A DNA stretch of 31,914 nt from Oscillospiraceae bacterium (GTDB taxonomy: Bacteria > Bacillota_A > Clostridia > Oscillospirales > Oscillospiraceae). The position numbers and the translations under genes were made by a program. The stretch covers positions 1 to 31,914 of the forward strand of contig CADADE010000039.1 in NCBI GenBank assembly GCA_902786615.1, read 5' to 3'. Positions 25,873 to 31,914 of the stretch are shown piece after piece. Every line of letters begins with the position of its first letter. Position 1 is the stretch's first letter. Below the pieces are notes generated by a model, which was not told the origin of the DNA, made no database searches, and saw nothing but the letters and a program-made list of their open reading frames with translations.

Positions 25873-25925
25873 AAAGGTAATCTCCGGTTACTTCACACTA
25901 CCATACAGAAAGGATATCATGACCG

Positions 25926-27509
25926 ATGATTGCTTGGAAAAATCTGGACACCCTGGCGGCCTTTGAAAAGCTCGCAGCGATGAAAGACCATGTGAACCTG
26001 CCCGAGGCGATGGCGGGCGAGAAGGGCGCGGAGCGCGTCAAAAAGTACAGCGTACCCATGGCCTGCGGCCTGAACTACAACTTCGCCGCCAAGGCCGTGG
26101 ACGACGAGGTGCTCGGCGCCCTCGCCGCGCTGGCCGACGAAGCGCAGCTCACCGAGAAGTTTGCCGCCCTCTATAACGGCGAGATGATCAACACCGGCGA
26201 AAAGCGCCTGGTGCTCCACCAGCTCACCCGCGGCCAGCTTGGCGAGGCGGTCATCCACGACGGCAAGGATAAGCGCGCCTTCTATGTGGGCGAGCAGGCC
26301 AAGGCCGCGGCCTTCGCCAAAAAGGTCCACGCCGGGGAGATCACCAACGCCGCCGGCGAGAAGTTCACCACCGTCGTGCAGATCGGCATCGGCGGCAGCG
26401 ACCTCGGCCCGCGCGCCATGTATCTCGCCCTTGAGAACTGGGCCAGACAGAACAACACCCTCAAGATGGAGGCCCGCTTCATCTCAAACGTCGATCCCGA
26501 CGACGCGGCAAGCGTTCTCAAGACCATCGACGTTAAGCACTCCCTCTTCGTCCTCGTCTCCAAATCCGGCACGACGCTCGAGACCCTGACCAACGAGGCC
26601 TTTGTCAAGACCGCCCTCAAGGACGCCGGTCTCGACCCGGCAAAGCATATGGTCGCCGTCACGAGCGAGACCTCGCCCCTGGCCAAGTCCAGCGACTATC
26701 TTGCCGCCTTCTTCATGGACGACTTCATCGGCGGGCGCTATTCCTCCTGCTCCTGCGTGGGCGGCGCGGTGCTGTCCCTCGCCTTCGGGCCCGAGGTGTT
26801 CGAGCGCTTCCTCAACGGTGCGCACGCCGCGGACGTGACCGCAAAGGAGAGCGACATCCTGAAAAACCCCGCCCTGCTCGACGCGCTGATCGGCGTGTAT
26901 GAGCGCAACGTCCAGCTCTGGCCCGCCACCGCCGTGCTGCCCTATTCCCAGGCTCTCAGCCGCTTCCCGGCCCACCTGCAGCAGCTCGACATGGAATCCA
27001 ACGGCAAGCACGTCAACCGCTTCGGCGAGCCGGTAAGCTACCCCACCGGTCCCATCATCTTCGGCGAGCCTGGCACCAACGGTCAGCACTCCTTCTATCA
27101 GCTCCTGCACCAGGGCACGGATATCGTCCCGCTGCAGTTCGTGGGCTTCCGCAGGAACCAGGCCGGCATGGACACCGACATCCAGGGCAGCACCAGCCAG
27201 CAGAAGCTGTGCGCCAACGTCGCGGCCCAGATCATGGCCTTTGCCTGCGGCAAGCAGGACGAGAATCCCAACAAGAGCTTTGACGGCGGCCGCCCCTCCA
27301 GCATCATCATCGGCGAGCAGCTCACGCCCGAGACCCTCGGCGCGCTGCTGGCCCACTTCGAGAACAAGGTCATGTTCCAGGGCTTCTGCTGGAACCTGAA
27401 CAGCTTCGACCAGGAGGGCGTGCAGCTCGGCAAGGTGCTGGCAAAGCGCGTCCTGGCCCACGAGACCGACGGCGCCCTGAAGGCCTACAGCGATCTGCTG
27501 GACATCTGA
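25926..27509 (+). CDS. pgi: Glucose-6-phosphate isomerase
   Basis: This 527-residue enzyme interconverts glucose 6-phosphate and fructose 6-phosphate in glycolysis. Family segments are IGIGGSDLGPRAMYLAL near residue 155, LVSKSGTTLETLTNE, GRYSSCSCVGG, LDMESNGKHVNR and the GEPGTNGQHSFYQLLHQGT signature. The ATG at 25926 is 11 bases after AGAAAGGA. Another ATG at 25919, out of frame, lies four bases after that site and opens a 15-codon frame running into pgi. The C-terminus is complete and followed by a bidirectional terminator. Confidence 0.97.
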   Translation: MIAWKNLDTLAAFEKLAAMKDHVNLPEAMAGEKGAERVKKYSVPMACGLNYNFAAKAVDDEVLGALAALADEAQLTEKFAALYNGEMINTGEKRLVLHQLTRGQLGEAVIHDGKDKRAFYVGEQAKAAAFAKKVHAGEITNAAGEKFTTVVQIGIGGSDLGPRAMYLALENWARQNNTLKMEARFISNVDPDDAASVLKTIDVKHSLFVLVSKSGTTLETLTNEAFVKTALKDAGLDPAKHMVAVTSETSPLAKSSDYLAAFFMDDFIGGRYSSCSCVGGAVLSLAFGPEVFERFLNGAHAADVTAKESDILKNPALLDALIGVYERNVQLWPATAVLPYSQALSRFPAHLQQLDMESNGKHVNRFGEPVSYPTGPIIFGEPGTNGQHSFYQLLHQGTDIVPLQFVGFRRNQAGMDTDIQGSTSQQKLCANVAAQIMAFACGKQDENPNKSFDGGRPSSIIIGEQLTPETLGALLAHFENKVMFQGFCWNLNSFDQEGVQLGKVLAKRVLAHETDGALKAYSDLLDI

Positions 27510-27542
27510 TATCGCATCAAATAAGCAATAAAACAAAGAAAG

Positions 27543-27583
27543 TCCCTGACGAAGCGCGAAGACGGCGCTTTGTCAGGGATTTT
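27543..27583. terminator. Bidirectional terminator between pgi and the germination operon
   Basis: TCCCTGACGAAGCGC and GCGCTTTGTCAGGGA pair with one G-T wobble around a seven-base loop, followed by TTTTGTTCTT on the plus strand; on the minus strand CTTTCTTTG follows. It serves both convergent operons. Confidence 0.85.
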
Positions 27584-27587
27584 GTTC

Positions 27588-28706
27588 TTACGGCTTTTTC
27601 TTCTTTCCTACTATATAAATAAGAGGAAGAAACACAAACACAAAGCAGAGGTTCGCCGCCGGAATGAGGGCGGTGGACCAGCGCTCGAGCGAGGCGGGGT
27701 CCCGCCCTAAAAAGAGGGACAGCGCCGTCGCCGCCGCGCCGAAGGCCCAGGCGAGATATCGCCCCTCGCCGAGATCGAGGCGCTCATGCGGCGCGACGTC
27801 GGGCCGATACCCGCATACAAGGCGCAGGGCGTACTGCCCGGCCCAGAGAAAAAGGGCCGTGATCAGAAAGTCCGGGAAGATCCAGAGCATCACCACCAGA
27901 GCCTCCACCCGCTCCAGCGTGCGGAAAAAGCGCAGGGTGCGCACCAGCACAAAGAAGGGCCGGGCAAGCTGCGAGGTGAGCGGCGCGCCTAAGACGCCGA
28001 TCACCGCGGTGCTCATAAGGGTCAGCAGCACGCAGAGCCCCGCGGCCCACACGGCCAGGGCGGGGAAGAGATGATCCCGGCGCTCGAGCCCGCCCGCCAG
28101 AAAGCACAGGGCGGCGCCCGTCCCGGCGGCAATGTCCAGCGGCACGGGCGCGGTCTTCATCAGCGGCCAGAGATCGTCGGCGCCGAGCGGCAGAAGATTG
28201 TCCGGGTCGGCGGAGAAAAAGGCGCTTGTCAGCAAAATCAGCAGCACCCCCGTCAAAAGCGGCAGCAGCATTCGACCCATGCGCACAAGGCTGCGGGGCG
28301 TGGACAGGGCCGCCGCGAGGGCGACGAGACCCATCAGCTGGCTGAACAGCAGGGGCGAGGCGCCGGGGTAGATGGTGCCGACAAGTCGGTCCGCCCCGGA
28401 GCGCAGCACAAAACCGGCGTAGACCAGGCACCACAGACAGAAAACCGCAAGCGCAGGCCTGCCGAAAGTCTTCCCGCCGAGGCGCAGCAGCAGGTCGGGA
28501 AGCTGCTCCCCAGGCCGCAGCTCCTGGAGCAGACGGCTCATAGCCCAGGCCCAGCCCACCGCAAGCGGCAGCGCCGCAAGGCCGGCAAGCCACCCGGCCC
28601 GTCCGGCAAGCTGCGCCGCCTTCGCCGGAAAGAGCCGCAGCGCGGGCGTCAGCGCAATCACAGCGCCGAGGCTCAGGAGCTGGCGCATGTTGTATTGTTC
28701 GCGCAT
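27588..28706 (-). CDS. Spore germination permease, GerAB family
   Basis: This 372-residue integral membrane protein has about ten hydrophobic helices and the amino-acid/polyamine transporter-like layout of GerAB subunits, which bind the germinant in the spore inner membrane. The N-terminal MRQLLSLGAVIALTPALRLFP and the final IPAANLCFVFVFLPLIYIVG followed by KKKKP fit the family. AAGGTGG overlaps the stop of the preceding gene, seven bases before the ATG. The order A-C-B in this operon differs from the Bacillus A-B-C order. The germinant is unknown. Confidence 0.82.
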   Translation of the reverse strand: MREQYNMRQLLSLGAVIALTPALRLFPAKAAQLAGRAGWLAGLAALPLAVGWAWAMSRLLQELRPGEQLPDLLLRLGGKTFGRPALAVFCLWCLVYAGFVLRSGADRLVGTIYPGASPLLFSQLMGLVALAAALSTPRSLVRMGRMLLPLLTGVLLILLTSAFFSADPDNLLPLGADDLWPLMKTAPVPLDIAAGTGAALCFLAGGLERRDHLFPALAVWAAGLCVLLTLMSTAVIGVLGAPLTSQLARPFFVLVRTLRFFRTLERVEALVVMLWIFPDFLITALFLWAGQYALRLVCGYRPDVAPHERLDLGEGRYLAWAFGAAATALSLFLGRDPASLERWSTALIPAANLCFVFVFLPLIYIVGKKKKP

Positions 28707-28718
28707 GAGATCACCACC

Positions 28719-29867
28719 TTACAAGGTATCGCTCATCTGGCTGAGCCTTGCGCTGACCGTGATCTCCAGCTCCAGCTCCGGCAGGAGATCCGCAAAGTCC
28801 CGGCCCAGCGCCCGAAAGGCCTGCGGATCGGCGCGCTCCACCTGCTCGGCGAGGCACAGGTAATCGGCTTTCAGATCCTTCGAGGCCTGCAGGGCGTCGC
28901 GGATATACTGACTGAGCCGCGCTTCGAGCTGGGCGGTGAGATAGTCGGCGTCCTGCGTCCCCTTGAGGGCACCGCGCCCGCCCAGCTCCAGCACCCCGGC
29001 CCGGGCGTCGGCGTGAATTTCCAGCCCGCGCAGCGCTTCGCCCTCCCAGAGCGGGCGGATGCGGCTGGAGCCGCCGTTGATTTCCAGAACGGCGTCGCTG
29101 CCGTGGCTGTCCCGGAGCTGCACCGTCGAGCGGCCCACCTGGTTTTTCAGAAAGCCCACGCCGATGCTCTGCTCCTCAGTCAGATAACGGCACAGCCGCC
29201 CCTCCCGCAAAATTGCGTAGCCCAGGGGCGCGATGCTGAGCTTTTCCTTCTCCCCGCCCTGCGCGTCGGCGCTCTCCAGCGTTTCGGCGGCAGGGCCGGT
29301 GTTCAGCGCGCAGATCAGAGCGCTGCCGCAGCGGGCCGTGTCCCGCAGGATCTGCGCCGCTGTGGTGAGGCCGCTCTCGCCCCGGCGCTTCACGTCCTGC
29401 TCCACAATGCGCATCACGTCACTGATGCCCTTCTCCCCGCTGCCCACGTTCAGAATCGCGTCCTTCGCCGTGCCGCCCCGCACGACAAAGAGCGGCATAT
29501 CCAGCCTCAGATCCGGCGAGCGGCTGATATAGGCAAGCGCCGCCTCAACGCCCTGCTCCGCCGCCTTCTCCCCCAGCAGGAGCTGTCCGATGTGGGGACA
29601 GAATAGCTCCTCCTCATAGGAATAGCCCCGGATGCGGTCCATGGCCGCCGAGATCGAGACCCCGTCCGCCGTCATCCGTGCCACGCCCCGGTCCGCCTCG
29701 CCTGCCGCCGCGAGGGAGAGCGTCACCCCGCCGCGCAGGGCGTCAAGCCCCATGGTCTGGATCACCAGAAGCTGCTCCACCTCGCGGTAATTGCGCTTGA
29801 GGCCGCTTTTCCCGGCAAAAAGCAGGAGCTGGGAAAAGCAGAGCAGAAAAGCCAGCAGCTTTTTCAT
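28719..29867 (-). CDS. Spore germination protein, GerAC family, without lipobox cysteine
   Basis: This 382-residue protein has a hydrophobic N-terminal signal (residues 3-19), then YREVEQLLVIQTMGLD, typical of mature GerAC near its N-terminus, and the GerAC domain through to the C-terminal RLSQMSDTL. Family members are lipoproteins with LxGC at the cleavage site. Here the corresponding stretch reads LLLFAGKSG, with no cysteine at the acylation position, so it would stay as a membrane-anchored or secreted protein. The start overlaps the stop of the GerAA-like gene by four bases. Confidence 0.85.
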   Translation of the reverse strand: MKKLLAFLLCFSQLLLFAGKSGLKRNYREVEQLLVIQTMGLDALRGGVTLSLAAAGEADRGVARMTADGVSISAAMDRIRGYSYEEELFCPHIGQLLLGEKAAEQGVEAALAYISRSPDLRLDMPLFVVRGGTAKDAILNVGSGEKGISDVMRIVEQDVKRRGESGLTTAAQILRDTARCGSALICALNTGPAAETLESADAQGGEKEKLSIAPLGYAILREGRLCRYLTEEQSIGVGFLKNQVGRSTVQLRDSHGSDAVLEINGGSSRIRPLWEGEALRGLEIHADARAGVLELGGRGALKGTQDADYLTAQLEARLSQYIRDALQASKDLKADYLCLAEQVERADPQAFRALGRDFADLLPELELEITVSARLSQMSDTL

Positions 29868-31354
29868 GGCGCATCGCTCCTCTCCGGCTCCGCCTCCCGA
29901 CCGGGGCCGCGCAGCAGCAGGCGGCAGAGCGGCAGGGCCTGCCCGTCGGAGAGCGGCGCCGTATAATTGCGGCCCAGGCTGTCCATCTCCGCGAGGTGCA
30001 AAAGCAGCAGGCAGAGCGCCGCCCCCACGCCGAAAAGACCCGCCGCCACCGCCGCAAGCACAAGGCCGATACGCACAAGGCGCACCGCCGCACCGAGATC
30101 CTGGCTCGGCAGGGTATAGCCCGCGATGCCCGCAAAGGCCACGACAATAATGGCAATGGGAGACACCACCCGCGCTTCCACCGCCGACTGCCCCACAATC
30201 AGCGCGCCGATGATGGACACCGTATCCCCGATGGGGTTCGGCAGGTGCAGCCCCGCCTCCTGCAAAAGCTCAAAGCTCAAAAGCATCCCGATCACCTCCA
30301 AAGCCGTGGAAAAGGGCACGCGCTGCTTTGCTTCAATCACGCTCAGCAGCAGGCGCGTGGGGATCATCTCCTGGTGATACAGCGCGATCGCAACATACAG
30401 GGCGGGCAGCAGCATGCTGAGAAAAAGCGCCATCCAGCGCAGCCCCGTCAACGCGCTTGCCACCATGCGGTTGCTGCTGCCGTCCCCGGTGCCGCGCAGA
30501 AAGTCCGCCAGCGTCACCGGCGCGCAGAGCCCGATGGGCAGCCCGTCGATCAGAAGCCCGATGCGCCCTTCCATTAAATACTGCGCAAAGCGGTCGGGGC
30601 GCTCCGTGTGCAATAGCTGCGGGAAGGGCGAGCCGGGCGCGTCGGTGAGGCGTTCCTCCAAAATCCCGGCAGTGAGCAGCCCCTCCACGTCCAGGGCGTC
30701 CAGCCGCTGGGCGAGCACGGTCGCCGCCTCGGCGTCCGCCGCGCCCTCCAGATAGAATAGCGCCACCCTCGTGCGGCTTGAGCGGCCGAGTGTGGATTCG
30801 GCGAGCTTTAGCCGCGGGGTGCACAGGCGTCTTCGCACAAGGGCAGTGTTCACGCGCAGAGTCTCGACAAAGGCGTCCTTCGCGCCCTTGATGGATTTTT
30901 CGAGCGTCGGCTCCGACACCGCACGCTGTACATCGCTGCGGGCCTCAAAGCTCACCGCCTGGCCCCGGCTCTCAAACAGCAGCACGCAGCACCCGTGCGT
31001 GAGATCCTCCACCACCTCGTCCATGGTCTCGCGGTACTGGGCAGAGCAGTTATAGACCGCCCCTGCCAGGATGCGCAGCAGACTCTGCCGCGCGCTGTCC
31101 CCGTCCGGAAGGCGGGAGAGACTCGTGAGCGGGCGGATCACGTCCTCGGTCAGCATGCGGGAGGACACCAGCCCCTCAATCCAACAGAGCGTCACCGCCC
31201 GCCCGGCATCGAGCCCCGGGCGGAGCTGCCGCGTCTGAAAGTCGGCACAGGCAGAGAAGATCCCCTCGAGAGAAGACAGGGAAATCATAAAGGGATAGAC
31301 AGGCGCGCGGCGTGCATGCAGCGTCGCCGCAGAATCAAAAGTGTTTGTATGCAT
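29864..31354 (-). CDS. Spore germination protein, GerAA family
   Basis: This protein of about 496 residues has a large N-terminal soluble domain (to about residue 270) and a C-terminal block of membrane helices. Typical GerAA segments are the EGRIGLLIDGLPIGLCAPVT region just before the first membrane helix, the PTRLLLSVIEAKQRVPFSTALEVIGM stretch (given by its ends PTRLL and VIGM), the GDTVSIIGALIVGQSAVEA segment and the following SPIAIIVVAFAGIAGYTLP. The ATG at 31352-31354 has only a weak ribosome site; a downstream ATG at 31286-31288 would also give a plausible N-terminus. The chosen start lies very close to the expected transcription start of the putative promoter. Confidence 0.88.
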   Translation of the reverse strand: MHTNTFDSAATLHARRAPVYPFMISLSSLEGIFSACADFQTRQLRPGLDAGRAVTLCWIEGLVSSRMLTEDVIRPLTSLSRLPDGDSARQSLLRILAGAVYNCSAQYRETMDEVVEDLTHGCCVLLFESRGQAVSFEARSDVQRAVSEPTLEKSIKGAKDAFVETLRVNTALVRRRLCTPRLKLAESTLGRSSRTRVALFYLEGAADAEAATVLAQRLDALDVEGLLTAGILEERLTDAPGSPFPQLLHTERPDRFAQYLMEGRIGLLIDGLPIGLCAPVTLADFLRGTGDGSSNRMVASALTGLRWMALFLSMLLPALYVAIALYHQEMIPTRLLLSVIEAKQRVPFSTALEVIGMLLSFELLQEAGLHLPNPIGDTVSIIGALIVGQSAVEARVVSPIAIIVVAFAGIAGYTLPSQDLGAAVRLVRIGLVLAAVAAGLFGVGAALCLLLLHLAEMDSLGRNYTAPLSDGQALPLCRLLLRGPGREAEPERSDAP

Positions 31355-31360
31355 ATTGTG

Positions 31361-31390
31361 TAGTATATCCGAAAAAAAGCACAATATTTG
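31361..31390 (-). promoter_or_regulatory. Possible forespore promoter of the germination operon
   Basis: Minus strand CAAATA (31385-31390), a 17-base spacer and TATACTA (31361-31367). The pattern resembles sigma-F/sigma-G promoters (-35 near TGAATA, -10 near CATACTA), which control ger operons in known spore formers. Match is partial. Confidence 0.35.
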
Positions 31391-31428
31391 GCTTGAAAAA
31401 ATTCTTTAGAAAAACATGAAAAAAAGTG

Positions 31429-31457
31429 TTGACTTTCGCCGTTTTCGGTGCTATATT
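31429..31457 (+). promoter_or_regulatory. rRNA promoter P1
   Basis: TTGACT (31429-31434), 17-base spacer, TATATT (31452-31457). It is preceded by A-tracts (CTTGAAAAAATTC) that resemble an UP element. It is the most diverged of four tandem promoters. Confidence 0.8.
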
Positions 31458-31533
31458 ACACGAGCGCTCGAGAGAGAGTGGCTGAGTCAAAAGAAGAACT
31501 TGAAAAAAGATTCTGAGGAATCAAAAAAAGTTC

Positions 31534-31562
31534 TTGACAAAGCCGAAAAGCTTTGCTATAAT
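31534..31562 (+). promoter_or_regulatory. rRNA promoter P2
   Basis: TTGACA (31534-31539), 17-base spacer, TATAAT (31557-31562): full consensus. A GATTC-TGAG-GAATC hairpin flanked by A-tracts lies 12 bases upstream, and the -10 sits within an imperfect palindrome (31549-31571). Confidence 0.92.
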
Positions 31563-31643
31563 AACAAAGCTGCTCACCTGAGAGGCGGTACGAGGAAGTC
31601 AAATAGAGCTTGAAAAAAGATTCTGGCGAATCGAAAAAAGTTC

Positions 31644-31672
31644 TTGACAAACTCGAGCAGATCTGCTAAAAT
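31644..31672 (+). promoter_or_regulatory. rRNA promoter P3
   Basis: TTGACA (31644-31649), 17-base spacer, TAAAAT (31667-31672), 110 bases after P2. GATTC-TGGC-GAATC lies 12 bases upstream; the -10 lies in the palindrome TGCTA-AAA-TAGCA (31664-31676). Confidence 0.9.
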
Positions 31673-31752
31673 AGCAAAGCTGCTCAACCGAAAGGCAAGA
31701 GAGCGAGTCAAAAGAGAGCTTGAAAAAATTCAAAAGAATTTGAAAAAAGTTC

Positions 31753-31781
31753 TTGACAAACTCGAAAAGCTTTGTTATAAT
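31753..31781 (+). promoter_or_regulatory. rRNA promoter P4
   Basis: TTGACA (31753-31758), 17-base spacer, TATAAT (31776-31781), 109 bases after P3. AATTC-AAAA-GAATT lies upstream and the -10 is at the centre of a perfect 23-base palindrome (31768-31790). Confidence 0.92.
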
Positions 31782-31819
31782 AACAAAGCTGCCGCCGAAG
31801 AGGCGAGTGCAGAGAGTAC

Positions 31820-31904
31820 CTTGAAAATTGAACAATGTAAGAACAGCTTATGCTAAATAAGCACCAAGAAAAGGGTTCTTAAAGTCAGGAATGACTATAA
31901 AGAT
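31820..31904 (+). ncRNA. rRNA leader with antitermination-like motif
   Basis: The leader contains CTTGAAAATTGAACAATG, a sequence commonly seen upstream of 16S genes in Firmicutes and related to boxA-type antitermination sites. A GCTTAT-GCTAA-ATAAGC hairpin follows (from about 31847). The bases beyond are probably trimmed when the precursor is processed. Confidence 0.6.
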
Positions 31905-31914
31905 TTCTTTGAGA
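31905..31914 (+). rRNA. 16S rRNA, first bases only (partial)
   Basis: The window ends CTTTGAGA, which fits the start of a 16S gene just before the universal GTTTGATCCTGGCTCAG. Only about ten bases are present, so identification leans on the strong tandem promoters and leader upstream. The exact 5' end is estimated by alignment to the usual 16S start. Confidence 0.6.

Larger units (their letters stand above)
31385..31790 (+). repeat. Tandem promoter units of about 105-110 bases
   Basis: Four units each contain CTTGAAAAAA, a small hairpin, AAAAAAGT, a -35, a 17-base spacer and a -10; three also end in CAAAGCTG. Unit spacing measured between -35 boxes is 105, 110 and 109 bases. Small open frames in this region are products of the repeats and are not genes. 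Confidence 0.85.

Noticed and set aside
28071..29606. A 511-codon plus-strand open frame opposite the germination genes
   Set aside because: It has no family features; the minus-strand Ger genes overlap one another as an operon and carry conserved segments.
31416..31856. Several Lys/Glu-rich short open frames upstream of the rRNA gene
   Set aside because: They arise from tandem A-rich promoter repeats and have no independent ribosome sites or conserved proteins.

Overview
The window reads as a stretch of GC-rich Firmicutes chromosome, most likely a spore-forming Clostridia of the Oscillospiraceae type. The evidence is a Gram-positive PolC replicative polymerase, a SpoIIGA/SigE pair, a tricistronic GerA-type germination operon, near-consensus sigma-A promoters with 17-bp spacers and AGGAGG ribosome sites, and strong GC bias at third codon positions. 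Genus-level assignment is inference.

Layout. 1-542 (minus): rplM-rpsI with a consensus promoter. 705-1460 (plus): a TtcA-like tRNA thiolase. 1473-2982 (minus): a Tat operon (TatB-like, TatA, TatC). 3009-5284 (minus): one large membrane-anchored protein with six FMN-binding domains. 5326-6922 (minus): tadA downstream of pta. 6983-9177 (plus): a small XRE regulator overlapping lepA. 9307-11507 (plus): an Asp23/YloU protein and a FakA/YloV (DhaL) protein. 11512-13368 (plus): a membrane-anchored type-B carboxylesterase. 13690-24184 (minus): a long housekeeping run in the order pyrH, frr, uppS, AlkD-like, dxr, rseP, ispG, polC. 24284-25826 (plus): spoIIGA-sigE. 25844-27509 (plus): pgi. 27588-31390 (minus): germination operon in the order A-C-B. 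31429-31914 (plus): four tandem rRNA promoters and a leader, ending within the first bases of a 16S rRNA gene.

How the genes fit together. The minus-strand run joins UMP kinase and ribosome recycling to undecaprenyl diphosphate synthesis (uppS), the MEP isoprenoid pathway (dxr, ispG), the site-2 protease RseP and the replicative polymerase. It resembles the usual pyrH-frr-uppS-cdsA-dxr-rseP-ispG-polC order, but cdsA is absent and an AlkD-like gene plus a structured repeat stand in its place. frr appears broken: its central segment, including the invariant arginine-rich helix, is missing and the reading frame shifts. SpoIIGA is the expected protease for the pro-sequence of SigE, and the Ger genes would act in the resulting spore.

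The most unusual items are the six-domain flavin protein, the damaged frr, a dispersed repeat built of consecutive hairpins with compensatory changes between copies, and the modular rRNA promoter array in which -10 boxes sit at the centre of palindromes.
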